From assembly GCF_003533305.1 (NCBI RefSeq), contig NZ_DOEH01000009.1:124001-188000 (forward strand): a stretch of 64,000 nt of DNA. Reading direction: 5' to 3'. Shown piece after piece: positions 1 through 9,204 of this stretch. The position numbers and the translations under genes are program-made. The notes below the pieces were generated by a model. The model was not told the DNA's origin. It did no database searches and was given only the letters and a program-made list of their open reading frames with translations. The stretch's first letter is position 1; every line of letters starts with the position of its first letter. The DNA is from Providencia sp. (GTDB lineage Bacteria > Pseudomonadota > Gammaproteobacteria > Enterobacterales > Enterobacteriaceae).

Positions 1-1015
1 CTTTTTAGGTATTTTCATCGGCGCGATCACTTTTACGGGGTCAATTGTCGCTTATGGTAAATTATCTGGAAAAATATCATCTAAGCCGATGATGTTACCA
101 AATAAACATAAGCTCAACTTAGCTGGACTTATTATTTCATTCATTCTGTTAGTTATTTTTGTTAAAACAGAGAGTGTTGGTCTGCAAGTATTTGTTATGT
201 TGATCATGACATTGATCGCATTAGCATTTGGTTGGCATCTTGTTTCATCAATTGGTGGTGCGGATATGCCAGTTGTTGTATCAATGCTAAACTCATACTC
301 AGGTTGGGCTGCCGCCGCCGCTGGTTTCATGTTAAGTAATGACTTACTGATTGTCACGGGTGCGTTGGTGGGGTCTTCAGGGGCAATTTTGTCCTATATT
401 ATGTGTAAGGCGATGAACCGCTCATTCTTTAGCGTTATTGCGGGTGGTTTCGGTACTGATGGTACTGCATCAAGTTCTGACGAAGAGATGGGGGAGTATC
501 GCGAAACATCGGCAGAAGACGTTGCTGAAATGTTGAAGAACTCAACATCAGTTATCATCACTCCAGGTTATGGATTGGCAGTAGCGCAAGCTCAGTATCC
601 AGTACATGATATAACGGCTAAATTACGTGAACGTGGTATTAATGTTCGATTTGGTATTCATCCAGTTGCTGGACGTTTACCAGGTCATATGAACGTATTA
701 CTAGCTGAAGCGAAAGTACCTTATGACATCGTGCTAGAAATGGATGAAATCAATGATGATTTCGCTAATACAGATACAGTGTTGGTTATTGGTGCTAATG
801 ATACGGTTAATCCTGCGGCATTAGAGGATCCTAATAGCCCAATTGCTGGAATGCCAGTACTAGAAGTTTGGAAAGCGAATAACGTTATTGTATTTAAACG
901 CTCAATGAATACGGGATATGCAGGTGTACAAAATCCATTATTCTTTAAAGAAAATACACAGATGTTATTTGGTGATGCTAAAGATAGTGTAGATGCTATT
1001 TTACGTGCACTCTAA
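1..1015 (+). CDS. pntB: NAD(P) transhydrogenase subunit beta, C-terminal part
   Basis: Membrane subunit of the proton-translocating transhydrogenase, which couples proton re-entry to hydride transfer from NADH to NADP. The reading frame is open from the first bases, so the gene starts upstream of the window; the ATG at 89 is internal. The visible part has the last membrane helices (hydrophobic stretches at about 115-230 and 300-400), then the soluble NADP-binding dIII domain with the [10 protein letters not shown] and [14 protein letters not shown] motifs and the [12 protein letters not shown] loop, typical of PntB. It ends at TAA 1013-1015 and is followed by a clear terminator. pntA should lie just upstream, outside the window. 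Confidence 0.96.
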   Translation, partial: FLGIFIGAITFTGSIVAYGKLSGKISSKPMMLPNKHKLNLAGLIISFILLVIFVKTESVGLQVFVMLIMTLIALAFGWHLVSSIGGADMPVVVSMLNSYSGWAAAAAGFMLSNDLLIVTGALVGSSGAILSYIMCKAMNRSFFSVIAGGFGTDGTASSSDEEMGEYRETSAEDVAEMLKNSTSVIITPGYGLAVAQAQYPVHDITAKLRERGINVRFGIHPVAGRLPGHMNVLLAEAKVPYDIVLEMDEINDDFANTDTVLVIGANDTVNPAALEDPNSPIAGMPVLEVWKANNVIVFKRSMNTGYAGVQNPLFFKENTQMLFGDAKDSVDAILRAL

Positions 1016-1034
1016 AACTCAAAGGTGTTAACAG

Positions 1035-1066
1035 AAGGCTCTGCATGTAAATGCAGAGCCTTTTTT
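1035..1066 (+). terminator. Rho-independent terminator after pntB
   Basis: Perfect 12-bp inverted repeat AAGGCTCTGCAT / ATGCAGAGCCTT with a GTAA loop, followed by a T run. It lies 20 bases after the pntB stop and separates it from the convergent uspE gene. Confidence 0.9.
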
Positions 1067-1147
1067 AGAGTGAAAACTGAACGAAATGTATGAAAATGTG
1101 AGTATTAGGCAGTCATGTAACTAAAATAAAGTGCTCGGACTTCGCTG

Positions 1148-2092
1148 CTATTCATCTGTTGGATTAATCGGGCATACAAATCCATCAGGTTTAATTGCCA
1201 GTAAATCGCATTTTAGTTTATCAATGATGTGTTCGGCAGTATTGCCGAGAAAAGCAGCTGAGATCCCCGTGCGCCCTAATATTCCGAGAACAACAACACC
1301 TGCTTCCAATTCTTCACACATATCGGGAATGATTTTTTCAGGTAGGCCCTCGCGAACATGTGTGAATTTTTCATCGATACAGAATTTCTGCCGTAGTTCT
1401 TTCATTGCTATCAGATGTTGTCCACGTAATGCATTGTTATATAAGCTAGGGTCAAAATCAGGTAATTCAATTGCAATATTCATTGGTGCGACAGGATAGG
1501 CACTTACTAAATGAATATCTTGATCTTTCATAATCCGTTGAGCTAAATCTTTTGTTTTCTCCACCAGCTTAATATTAAGGTCGTCATGATAAGATTCTTC
1601 ATTAGATAAATTAACAGCGACAACAGCTGAGCCATGGTCGGGCCAAATTTTATCTTTCACCATCCAAACAGGACATGGACATTTTCTTAATAAATGCCAA
1701 TCAAGTGGTGTAAATATGATTGATTCAAAATTATCAGTTTGATGGGCCATTTTCAGTAATAAGTCATGTTCTCCGCCAATGACTTCCTGAATAATGGCTT
1801 CATAAGGCTTATTATGCCAAATGACTTTAATTTCAATATCAATTCCAGCTTCTAAATAAAAGTGTGCTTGTTGCTTTATCCATGCGGTTTTTTGGCTGAT
1901 AACGCCTTTTCTCATTGCATGGCGTTCTTCAGGGGAGAGCAGCGTTGTCATATCGTAGGAAAGGTCATAGATAGGTAAAAACGCTTTTATCCGTCCACCA
2001 TTACGCTGCACAATGTAGACAGCACGTCTCAATGCAGGTTGATCATCCTGATTTGGGTCGATCGCAACTAGGAGATTTTTGTAGTTTGCCAT
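1148..2092 (-). CDS. uspE: universal stress protein E (tandem Usp domains)
   Basis: Cytoplasmic tandem universal stress protein, 314 aa, the usual UspE length (YdaA in older E. coli naming). Two Usp domains are visible. The first starts with [21 protein letters not shown] near residue 4 and ends with [10 protein letters not shown] near 150. The second carries the [21 protein letters not shown] segment near 270-290, the Usp nucleotide-loop signature. In E. coli UspE is linked to stress survival, motility and adhesion. Gene order fnr-uspE on the same strand matches E. coli, with 125 bp and a strong terminator between the two genes, so uspE probably has its own promoter. Confidence 0.94.
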   Translation of the reverse strand: MANYKNLLVAIDPNQDDQPALRRAVYIVQRNGGRIKAFLPIYDLSYDMTTLLSPEERHAMRKGVISQKTAWIKQQAHFYLEAGIDIEIKVIWHNKPYEAIIQEVIGGEHDLLLKMAHQTDNFESIIFTPLDWHLLRKCPCPVWMVKDKIWPDHGSAVVAVNLSNEESYHDDLNIKLVEKTKDLAQRIMKDQDIHLVSAYPVAPMNIAIELPDFDPSLYNNALRGQHLIAMKELRQKFCIDEKFTHVREGLPEKIIPDMCEELEAGVVVLGILGRTGISAAFLGNTAEHIIDKLKCDLLAIKPDGFVCPINPTDE

Positions 2093-2171
2093 ATTGAAAT
2101 CCTCTCAACGTACGGATAGTTCCATAAGGATAAATTAAGTTATTGAGAAGAAATAGGCAAGAAAACTGAGG

Positions 2172-2211
2172 AAAAAAACAAAACCGAACCACAGAGATTG
2201 TGATCCGGTTT
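2172..2211 (-). terminator. Rho-independent terminator after fnr
   Basis: Read on the minus strand, a 13-bp stem (AAACCGGATCACA / TGTGGTTCGGTTT, two G-U pairs, 5-nt loop) is followed by TTGTTTTTTT. It begins 7 bases after the fnr stop, so most fnr transcripts should end before uspE. Confidence 0.85.
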
Positions 2212-2217
2212 AGGATA

Positions 2218-2973
2218 TTAGTTAGTAATAGCTGAAACTTTACCTGCGATATCAGTAAGTTTGGTCATATCTTCGATGGTAATATATTTACCTTTAACAC
2301 TGAGCATACCACTTTTTTGGAAACGACCTAAAAGGCGGCTAATGGTTTCAACTGTTAAACCAAGGTAATTACCAATATCGCCACGCGTCATTGTTAACCT
2401 GAATTCTCTAGGTGAAAAACCACGCTCTGCAAAACGGTGTGATAGATTAAGAATAAATGCAGCTAATCTTTCTTCCGCATTTTTCTTGGATAAAAGGAGG
2501 ATCATTTCTTGATCTCCTTTAATCTCTCCACTCATTAAGCGCATAATTTGTTGACGTAGATTAGGCATTTTGCCAGACAAATCATCGAGTGTTTCAAAAG
2601 GTATTTCACAAACCATTGAGGTTTCAAGTGCCTGAGCAAAACTTGGGTGCTGTGTATGAATAATTGCGTCAAAGCCAACTAAATCACCAGCAAGGTGGAA
2701 GCCTGTAATTTGCTCATCACCTTCCTCAGTAATAGTATAGCTTTTTATAGTTCCTGAGCGAATGGCATACAATGAACGTAGTTCATCGCCAGCCTTAAAT
2801 AAGGCTTGCCCTTTTTGAATTGGTTTTTTACGCTCAATAATATTATCAAGTTGATCCAGTTCATGTTCATTCAGTGTGAAAGGAATGCAAAGTTGGCTAA
2901 TACTACAGTCCTGGCAATGAATAGCACAACCACCAGACTGGATGCGACGAACAACTCTTTTTTCTGGGATCAT
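2218..2973 (-). CDS. fnr: Fnr, oxygen-responsive global transcription regulator
   Basis: CRP/FNR-family regulator of the aerobic-anaerobic switch, 251 aa, nearly identical to E. coli Fnr throughout. The 4Fe-4S ligands are in place: Cys20, Cys23 and Cys29 in the N-terminal cysteine cluster, and the fourth cysteine at about 122 (TSMVCEIPF). Cys16 is also present. A cyclic-nucleotide-like fold follows. The recognition helix contains [12 protein letters not shown], with the ETIS..R residues that read TTGAT half-sites. The ATG at 2973 reproduces the E. coli N-terminus (MIPEKR). An FNR-box-like sequence lies 28 bp upstream, suggesting autoregulation. Confidence 0.98.
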   Translation of the reverse strand: MIPEKRVVRRIQSGGCAIHCQDCSISQLCIPFTLNEHELDQLDNIIERKKPIQKGQALFKAGDELRSLYAIRSGTIKSYTITEEGDEQITGFHLAGDLVGFDAIIHTQHPSFAQALETSMVCEIPFETLDDLSGKMPNLRQQIMRLMSGEIKGDQEMILLLSKKNAEERLAAFILNLSHRFAERGFSPREFRLTMTRGDIGNYLGLTVETISRLLGRFQKSGMLSVKGKYITIEDMTKLTDIAGKVSAITN

Positions 2974-3000
2974 ATTAAATGCTCAATCAAGTTAGAATTA

Positions 3001-3014
3001 TTGATATGAGTCAA
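3001..3014 (-). promoter_or_regulatory. FNR box at the fnr promoter
   Basis: TTGATATGAGTCAA matches the FNR consensus TTGAT-N4-ATCAA in 9 of 10 defined positions and lies 28-41 bases upstream of the fnr ATG. E. coli fnr is negatively autoregulated through a site in its own promoter, so a similar role is likely. The rest of this 363-bp divergent gap (3015-3336) is very AT-rich and must hold the promoter of the oxidoreductase gene; I see no ORF in it. Confidence 0.65.
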
Positions 3015-3336
3015 TTTTAACATAAGATAACGCGACTGGTAAGTAGTAATATAAAACAGAATTGACTTATTAAATAAAAAAGCAAGAGATGTCAAAAGTA
3101 ATAAGTTAATGAATTTAGAGGTAAATGCTGAATTAAGTAATATTATTAAATAATAAACTGGCTGTATATTAAATATAAAATGGCAAAAAATGAAAAAATG
3201 CTTTTAGTGTGTATTAAAATGTATTCATAAATTTAGGATTCAACCCATGTATACGTTAAACTAATTAGCATTAAATTAACACAAAAATAAACATATAAAT
3301 ATCAATTTTTTAAATAAACCCACAAAGGAAATCATA

Positions 3337-4347
3337 ATGACAAACAATCAATTGCTCTTGCCTACTACAATGCAATTTGTCGATATTATAGAACCTGGGG
3401 GGGCGGATAAATTGCAATTAAAAGTAAAAGCATTGCCTCAGCTAGCTCCAGGTTATTTACTTGTCAAAGTTGAGGCTATTGGTGTTAATCGCCCTGATAT
3501 TTTTCAAAGAATGGGTTCTTATCCGCCACCCGCAGATGCTTCGCCTATTATGGGGCTAGAAATTTCAGGAAGTGTTGTTGCTAAAGCTGATGACGTCACT
3601 GAATGGCAACTTGGCGACAAATTATGCGGTTTAGTTGAGGGCGGTGGTTATGCTGAATATTGTTTAGTGCACAAAAATATTGCGTTGCCATTAGGTCATT
3701 TATCTTTTATTCAAGGTGCCGCTATTCCAGAAAATTTTTTTACGGTGTGGGCAAATGTTTTTCAAATTGGAAAACTTAAAAAGAATGAAACAGTGCTGAT
3801 TCATGGAGGCACCTCTGGAATTGGGAGTGTCGCGATTATGTTAGCGAAAGCCTTTGGTGCAACAGTTATTACCACCGTAGGTTCAGAAGAAAAAGTGAAA
3901 GCGGCGGAGTTGTTAGGTGCAGATTGTGTGATTAATTACCATACAGATGATTTTGTTCAAGTCTCATTAGATTATACCTCATCTCGTGGCGTTGATATGG
4001 TTGTTGATATTATTGGTGGTGATTATGTCGCTAAAAATTATCTTGCAGCGGGGAAATTTGGGCGAATTATTCAAATTGGCATGATGAAAGGAAATCCAAT
4101 AAATTTGAATATGATGCCATTAATGGTTAAGCGATTAATTCATACTGGTTCAACAATGCGATCTCGTACAATTGAAGAAAAAAGCCAGATTTCCGCTGAA
4201 TTAAAACAACAGGTATGGGGTATGTTGCAAAATAGTGAAATAAAACCAATTATTAACAAAGTCTATAAGTTAGAACAGGTTGCGGATGCCCACCGTCATA
4301 TGGAATCAGGTGACCTTATTGGTAAAATTGTATTATTAAACAATTAA
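3337..4347 (+). CDS. NAD(P)H quinone oxidoreductase, PIG3/zinc-free MDR family
   Basis: Medium-chain dehydrogenase/reductase of the zinc-independent quinone oxidoreductase (PIG3/Qor) branch, 336 aa. N-terminal GroES-like domain with VNRPDIFQRMGSYPPP near residue 51. The NADPH-binding Rossmann motif HGGTSGIGS lies at about 155-163, followed by GADCVINYHTDDF near 204. No catalytic or structural zinc cysteine cluster is visible. It probably makes one- or two-electron reductions of quinones or enals using NADPH; the exact substrate cannot be told. ATG at 3337 with AAAGGA 7 bases upstream. Monocistronic: 400 bp without genes follow. Confidence 0.9.
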   Translation: MTNNQLLLPTTMQFVDIIEPGGADKLQLKVKALPQLAPGYLLVKVEAIGVNRPDIFQRMGSYPPPADASPIMGLEISGSVVAKADDVTEWQLGDKLCGLVEGGGYAEYCLVHKNIALPLGHLSFIQGAAIPENFFTVWANVFQIGKLKKNETVLIHGGTSGIGSVAIMLAKAFGATVITTVGSEEKVKAAELLGADCVINYHTDDFVQVSLDYTSSRGVDMVVDIIGGDYVAKNYLAAGKFGRIIQIGMMKGNPINLNMMPLMVKRLIHTGSTMRSRTIEEKSQISAELKQQVWGMLQNSEIKPIINKVYKLEQVADAHRHMESGDLIGKIVLLNN

Positions 4348-4753
4348 TTAATTTTATTTCTTATGTGACTAATTAGTTGCAATATATTTTTATTTTGAGT
4401 GATCTTAATTTTTATTTATAACAAATTATTTACATTATCAAGTCTTTTTGGCGTAAATATCTCTTTACAGCTGACTAAATTTTGATTTTTTGTGCCTGAC
4501 CACAAATCCGAATGAAATTATGCTGAGTTTATTAATATTTTAATGAATATAGATTATATCTATAGGCAAGTTGGTTTCTTAGCGGCTTGTCTATCAGTAT
4601 TTAATTGAGGATTGATATTAAGAATAACAATGTTATTAATAAGTTGTTGTCTTATAAAGACATATGTCCGTTATTGCACTTTCCAATGATAATAAGTTAA
4701 TAAACTTAAAAGCAACTGACTTGGGTCAATTGTGAATCGAAGGTGTAGTGATA
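4348..4753 (+). other. AT-rich gap upstream of the tyrosine decarboxylase operon
   Basis: No ORF of note. It should contain the promoter of the decarboxylase operon. One imperfect inverted repeat, ATAGGCAAG / CTTGTCTAT (4562-4570 and 4586-4594, one G-U, 15-nt loop), could form a leader hairpin or a regulator site; I cannot assign a protein to it. No convincing terminator is seen for the oxidoreductase gene. Confidence 0.4.
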
Positions 4754-6694
4754 ATGAATAATTTTAAAAATTCAAATATGAATGTGGATGCATTATTTCT
4801 TGGGCCAAAATCTGAAAATGCTGTTTTTTTCAAAGAAATGATGGAGTATGCCGTTTCTGAACACATGTATTGGCGTTCAGGTTATCACCCAGAAGATCCA
4901 GAGCTTATCTCAACCGTCGATAGGTATGCCCCCGAATATAGGGATACATTGTATCGTACAGAAGGCATCCTTAATCAGCTTTCTTCTAAGCTTAAAACAA
5001 CATCCGTTCCTTGGTTTTCGCCTCGTTATATGGGCCACATGAATGCAGATACCTTTATGATATCTAATCTCGCTTATGTGATGGCAATGCTGTACAACCC
5101 AAATAATTGTGCACAAGAATCATCTCCCACGACCACAGTACTTGAAATAGAAGCAGGGCTCGATTTATGTGCAATGTTTGGTTATGACACACAACAAGCA
5201 TGGGGTCACATTACGTCAGGTGGTACGGTTGCTAACTATGAGGGGTTATGGGTTGCTCGAAATATTAAAACACTGCCTTTAGCAATGGCGAAACATCCAC
5301 AAGCACAACACTTATTAAAAGATAAGACAGCGCAAAGTTTACTGAATATGTCCACTGATGCAGTGCTTGATTTAATGGATGAGCTAAAAAAACAAGGTTT
5401 ATTTGAACAGGTCAGAGAAATGAGCTGTCGAGGTGAGGGAGTTGAACAGGATCAATTAGGACAATTATTAGTCCCTCAATCTAAACATTATTCGTGGTTG
5501 AAGGCGATGGATATTTTGGGATTGGGTCAACAAAATATAACGCAATTACCTGTCGATGCTCATTATCGTACTGATATAGTAAAAATGCGTCAGATTGTAT
5601 TTTCATTAATAGAGCAAGGTGAGCCAATATTAGCGGTTGTTGCGGTTGTTGGCACAACTGAAACAGGGGCGATTGATAATGTCGCTGAAGTTATCAAACT
5701 ACGTCAAGAATGTGAAGAACGCTTTGGCGTTTCATTTTATGTGCATATAGATGCAGCTTATGCGGGATATGCATGTGCGATGTTCCGAGATGAAAACAAT
5801 CAATTTCTTGATTATGAAATATTAATACAACGCTTCCACAGTGAAGGTGTTTTTCCAACAGATATTATTTGGCCACAACCTGATGTTTATGAAAGTTTTA
5901 AAGCACTGAGCCAAGCAGATTCAATCACCGTTGATCCCCATAAAGTTGGTTTTATTCCTTATGCGGCGGGGGCCATTTGTATGAAAGATAGGCGTATTGT
6001 TGATTTAATTTCCTATCATGCTGCTTATGTTTTCGAAGAAGTACAGGAAAAAAGCCGCAAATCGGAAAAACAGCATAATGTTTTATTAGGTTCTTCAATA
6101 ATGGAAGGTTCAAAAGCGGGTGCCACAGCTGCTGCAATATGGGCTGCCCACCGACTTGTTCCTTTAAATCTTTTAGGTTATGGCAAGGTGATCGCTGCTG
6201 GGATCACCACGGCTAATTGGATGATTGAAAAAATTAATACCAGCAAACCTTATATTATTGATGGTCGAGAATTTCAAATTACCGTGATGCCGTCACCCGA
6301 TTTTCACATGATAAATTTTATGTTTAGGGAGTGTGGAAATATATCGTTAGCTAAACAAAACCAACTTAATAAGCGTATATATGAATTATGTTCATATGCA
6401 GCAGGGCGCACGTATACTAATGATTTTTTAACATCATCGACTTCGCTGACTTATGAAGAATACGGTAATAGCCCACTGGAACTCTGCCGGAATGCAGGAT
6501 TTACTGATGATGAATGGCATAAAGTGCGATCAATCTATGTATTAAGAGCTGCAATCATGACGCATTGCCTACGTGATAAACAACATTTTGAGCGTTATTG
6601 GGTTGAATTGAGAAATATTTTTGAAGATAAATTACAACAGCTTATCGATGAAGAAAATAAATTTACTCAGATTAATCAAAAGGTTTGTATTTAA
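4754..6694 (+). CDS. tdc: tyrosine decarboxylase (PLP-dependent)
   Basis: Cytoplasmic group II decarboxylase converting L-tyrosine to tyramine and CO2, consuming a proton. Length 646 aa, close to the roughly 620 aa of the Enterococcus/Lactobacillus enzymes, and with their signature blocks: PWFSPRYMGHMNAD near 83, MLYNPNNCAQESSPTTT near 115, HITSGGTVANYE near 155, and the Schiff-base lysine Lys397 in VDPHKVGFIPYAAGA. The ATG at 4754 is preferred over the GTG at 4748 because AAGGTG (4740-4745) then sits 8 bases upstream. The next gene, 22 bp on, is an aromatic amino acid permease, which supports tyrosine as substrate; a dopa or phenylalanine side activity is possible. Confidence 0.88.
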   Translation: MNNFKNSNMNVDALFLGPKSENAVFFKEMMEYAVSEHMYWRSGYHPEDPELISTVDRYAPEYRDTLYRTEGILNQLSSKLKTTSVPWFSPRYMGHMNADTFMISNLAYVMAMLYNPNNCAQESSPTTTVLEIEAGLDLCAMFGYDTQQAWGHITSGGTVANYEGLWVARNIKTLPLAMAKHPQAQHLLKDKTAQSLLNMSTDAVLDLMDELKKQGLFEQVREMSCRGEGVEQDQLGQLLVPQSKHYSWLKAMDILGLGQQNITQLPVDAHYRTDIVKMRQIVFSLIEQGEPILAVVAVVGTTETGAIDNVAEVIKLRQECEERFGVSFYVHIDAAYAGYACAMFRDENNQFLDYEILIQRFHSEGVFPTDIIWPQPDVYESFKALSQADSITVDPHKVGFIPYAAGAICMKDRRIVDLISYHAAYVFEEVQEKSRKSEKQHNVLLGSSIMEGSKAGATAAAIWAAHRLVPLNLLGYGKVIAAGITTANWMIEKINTSKPYIIDGREFQITVMPSPDFHMINFMFRECGNISLAKQNQLNKRIYELCSYAAGRTYTNDFLTSSTSLTYEEYGNSPLELCRNAGFTDDEWHKVRSIYVLRAAIMTHCLRDKQHFERYWVELRNIFEDKLQQLIDEENKFTQINQKVCI

Positions 6695-6716
6695 TTTTAT
6701 TGGCTAGGATCTCAAT

Positions 6717-7925
6717 ATGAAAAATCGCACGCTAGGTAGTGTTTTTATTGTTGCTGGTACGACAATCGGTGCTGGTATGTTAGCAATGCCAATTGCAGCG
6801 GCTGGTAACGGCTTTATGGTGAGTTTGGCGATGCTGTTAGGTTTGTGGGCATTGATGTGCTATACCGCGCTATTACTCGTTGAGGTTTATCAGCATGAAT
6901 CTCATGAAACAGGGATAGGTAGTGTAGCTGAGCGATATTTAGGCTCAGGCGGTAAATTTATCACCGGTTTTAGTATGATGTTTTTGATGTATGCTTTAAC
7001 AGCAGCCTATGTCAGCGGTGCAGGGGAAATTATTACCTCTAATTTAAAGAGTAGTTTTGCAATTGATTTAGCTGATTGGCTAGGTATTGTTATTTTTACT
7101 GTTATTGGTGGTGGCGTTGTTTGTTTCGGTACGTCATCAGTGGATTTTATTAATCGTATTTTATTTGCTGCAAAAATTGTTTTTTTAGTGATGATATTGG
7201 CACTAATGATGCCGCATGTTGAGCAACAAAATTTATTATCCGCACCGACAGAAAAAATATTAATTTTATCTGCGATACCTGTTTTTTTTACATCATTCGG
7301 TTTTCATGGCAGCGTGCCCAGTATTGTGAAATATATGGGCGGAGATGTTAGAAAGCTACGCATAATATTCATTATTGGTAGTGCTATTCCGCTAGTCGCT
7401 TATATTTTATGGCAAATTGCCACATTAGGCAGTATTGGCACCACGACATTTGTAGGCATTTTATCTGAAAATGTCGGATTAAATGGGTTGTTAGATGCCA
7501 TTAAGGACGTTGCTCAGTCGGGTAAAACAGAATTAATTGCTCAAATGTTTATGAGCCTAGCTTTAGCGACATCATTTCTTGGAGTGGCTTTAGGATTATT
7601 CGATTTTTTAGCTGATCTATTTAAAAGACAAGATAATGCATCAGGACGACTACAAACGGGATTACTCACGTTTTTACCTCCGCTCATATTTGCTTTATTT
7701 TATCCTAAAGGCTTTATTATGGCGTTGGGCTTTGCGGCAATTGCCTTATCGATTCTGGCATTATTACTACCGAGCGCGATGGCTTTTAAATCAAGAAATA
7801 TTAATTCACGTAAGTATCAGGTATTAGGTGGTAGTACTGCATTATTGATTGTGTTCCTTTGTGGCATAATTGTTATTGGTGTACAGCTCGGGATAGCGTT
7901 TAAAATATTACCTAATGTTGGTTAA
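6717..7925 (+). CDS. tyrP: tyrosine/aromatic amino acid permease, HAAAP family
   Basis: Inner-membrane transporter of the hydroxy/aromatic amino acid permease family, 402 aa with about 11 hydrophobic segments. The N-terminal signature [19 protein letters not shown] (residues 6-24) is that of TyrP/Mtr/TnaB, and TyrP is the closest match I recognise. TyrP imports tyrosine with protons. Directly downstream of tdc in one operon, it probably feeds the decarboxylase. Gram-positive tdc operons instead use an APC-family tyrosine/tyramine exchanger, so the way tyramine leaves the cell is unclear here. Confidence 0.88.
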   Translation: MKNRTLGSVFIVAGTTIGAGMLAMPIAAAGNGFMVSLAMLLGLWALMCYTALLLVEVYQHESHETGIGSVAERYLGSGGKFITGFSMMFLMYALTAAYVSGAGEIITSNLKSSFAIDLADWLGIVIFTVIGGGVVCFGTSSVDFINRILFAAKIVFLVMILALMMPHVEQQNLLSAPTEKILILSAIPVFFTSFGFHGSVPSIVKYMGGDVRKLRIIFIIGSAIPLVAYILWQIATLGSIGTTTFVGILSENVGLNGLLDAIKDVAQSGKTELIAQMFMSLALATSFLGVALGLFDFLADLFKRQDNASGRLQTGLLTFLPPLIFALFYPKGFIMALGFAAIALSILALLLPSAMAFKSRNINSRKYQVLGGSTALLIVFLCGIIVIGVQLGIAFKILPNVG

Positions 7926-7951
7926 TTAACTGTCATTTGTTTTAGTCTTAG

Positions 7952-8005
7952 AAAGCCAGCCATTATAGGTTTTATCTGAATAATGGTTGGCTTTATTGTT
8001 TCTTT
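7952..8005 (+). terminator. terminator of the tdc-tyrP operon
   Basis: 14-bp stem AAAGCCAGCCATTA (7952-7965) / TAATGGTTGGCTTT (7981-7994) with one G-U pair and a 15-nt loop, followed by a T-rich tract. It lies 26 bases after the permease stop. Confidence 0.8.
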
Positions 8006-8018
8006 TTATCCTCTACTT

Positions 8019-8037
8019 AATAATGATTATCATTAGC
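8019..8037 (+). promoter_or_regulatory. Fur box upstream of the PadR-family gene
   Basis: AATAATGATTATCATTAGC agrees with the 19-bp Fur consensus GATAATGATAATCATTATC at 16 of 19 positions. It lies about 110 bases upstream of the regulator gene and next to its dyad, implying iron-dependent control. Confidence 0.75.
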
Positions 8038-8049
8038 ACTTTATGCAAA

Positions 8050-8113
8050 AAACCGATATATCTAAAGCTGGTGTTTTCTGTAGAATATACTATTATATTA
8101 GATATATCGGTTT
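8050..8113 (+). promoter_or_regulatory. paired 16-bp inverted repeat, likely operator of the PadR/YqjI-like regulator
   Basis: Perfect 16-bp inverted repeat: AAACCGATATATCTAA (8050-8065) and TTAGATATATCGGTTT (8098-8113). Each arm contains the self-complementary core GATATATC, so each could bind one dimer; the cores are 48 bp apart. It lies between the Fur box and the PadR-family start codon at 8145. PadR proteins usually repress their own genes, so autoregulation is the simplest reading. Confidence 0.7.
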
Positions 8114-8144
8114 ACTGTAGTAAAAACAATGCCAGAGAGTGTTA

Positions 8145-8687
8145 ATGAACAGTATGCAACAGCCTGAAACATGCCTATGTAATGGCAAAAGTGTAAGGCG
8201 AATGTTTAATCCCAAACAACTACGTATCTACATTTTACACTTGCTTGCGGATGGGACCAATTACGGATACGAATTGATCAAAAAAATAAGTCAGGGTACT
8301 GCGGGTTTTTATTGTCCGAGTCCTGGTGTTATTTACCCAACGTTGACACTTTTAGAAGAATTAGGCTTTATTATTACAGGTAAAGATAGTGGGAAGGGGC
8401 GTAAATGTTATGCTATAACCCCAGAGGGCCGGTGCTTTTTATTACTAAAAGCAGATATCTTTGCTGAAGTTAAAATGAAATTAAATTATGCACAAGAACT
8501 TAAAGCAGGAAATCAATTTGCGAATGAGATTGAGTGTGCAGTAGATAAATTTAAATCGTTATTGAGGCATAAAATTGTTTTGCAGCAACTAACGACAGAA
8601 GAAACTGAAAAAGTGATTGAAATCATTAACAGCGCAGTTGATAGGATTGAACAGGTTAATGCCGTATTAGTGGCAGAGGATAAATAA
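8145..8687 (+). CDS. PadR-family transcription regulator, YqjI (NfeR)-like
   Basis: Cytoplasmic DNA-binding protein of 180 aa. The PadR winged helix is clear: LRIYILHLLADG..YGYELIKKI near residues 26-48, then PSPGVIYPTLTLLEELGFI near 60-78, and a C-terminal dimerisation helix pair. Architecture and length are closest to E. coli YqjI, an iron/nickel-responsive repressor, but here the metal-binding N-terminal extension is short, with one Cys-x-Cys (CLC near residue 10). ATG 8145 follows GAGAG by 6 bases; a GTG at 8139 is possible. The upstream Fur box supports a role in metal homeostasis. No yqjH-like reductase gene is adjacent. Confidence 0.8.
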   Translation: MNSMQQPETCLCNGKSVRRMFNPKQLRIYILHLLADGTNYGYELIKKISQGTAGFYCPSPGVIYPTLTLLEELGFIITGKDSGKGRKCYAITPEGRCFLLLKADIFAEVKMKLNYAQELKAGNQFANEIECAVDKFKSLLRHKIVLQQLTTEETEKVIEIINSAVDRIEQVNAVLVAEDK

Positions 8688-8688
8688 G

Positions 8689-8889
8689 ATGGCAAAAACT
8701 CATGATATTATTCAAGTGAAAGAGCATTTATATATGAACGAAATAATCAAACCAGTACAGAATAATTCAGCAGAAGAAACTAATGCTGAACAAGCAAAAA
8801 AACCAGCTACAGATGCTAAATTTAAAGAAGTTGTTTGCCCTAAGGTGCCGACATCTTATTTTAAGCGAGCAAAAAAACAAAAGGCTTAA
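8689..8889 (+). CDS. small lysine-rich protein downstream of padR
   Basis: 66 aa, unrecognised. The ATG is one base after the PadR stop codon, so it is probably translationally coupled. The protein is charged and lysine-rich, with a low-complexity middle (residues 23-42, Glu/Ala/Gln/Lys) and a basic C-terminus ending FKRAKKQKA. It has one cysteine (VVCPK) and no membrane segment. Position and coupling argue that it is a real gene in the same iron-linked operon; the function is unknown. Confidence 0.6.
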   Translation: MAKTHDIIQVKEHLYMNEIIKPVQNNSAEETNAEQAKKPATDAKFKEVVCPKVPTSYFKRAKKQKA

Positions 8890-8962
8890 TATTAGAATTG
8901 ATGGTTTACAAAATCTTTATTCATAAAGTGATTATCTCTAATGCATTAGAGGGAATTATTTA

Positions 8963-9100
8963 ATGCGTTATAGAAAAACTTATCATTATTCAATGTTTAT
9001 TTTAGCGATGAACTGCGTTTCTCATGAAATAAAGTGTCTGAAATATACGGACGAAAATGGAAGTGTTAAGTGTCATACGTATAGCTATTTTGTAAATTAA
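8963..9100 (+). CDS. possible 45-aa small protein
   Basis: Short ORF with a good ribosome binding site: AGAGGGA ends 8 bases before the ATG at 8963. It encodes 45 aa beginning MRYRKTYHYSMFIL with three cysteines (positions 18, 25 and 37) and no clear membrane helix. It lies 73 bp after the previous small gene. No family recognised. The ribosome binding site is the main support. Confidence 0.4.
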   Translation: MRYRKTYHYSMFILAMNCVSHEIKCLKYTDENGSVKCHTYSYFVN

Positions 9101-9160
9101 GTTAAATATCATTTACTAAATAATATCAAGCTTTCACTATAATTTCCCAACATTTGTAAT

Positions 9161-9187
9161 CCCCTGACTACGCAAGGTAATCAGGGG
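9161..9187. terminator. inverted repeat between convergent genes
   Basis: CCCCTGA (9161-9167) / TCAGGGG (9181-9187) with a 13-nt loop, between the small ORFs and the convergent ABC-F gene. The stem is GC-rich, but neither side has a long T run, so terminator strength is uncertain. Confidence 0.5.
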
Positions 9188-9204
9188 CTATTTAAAAACC
9201 CAAA

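Noticed and set aside
31..360. Complete pntB starting at the ATG at 89
   Set aside because: The frame is open to the window edge and the residues before 89 are a PntB membrane helix, so the gene starts upstream.
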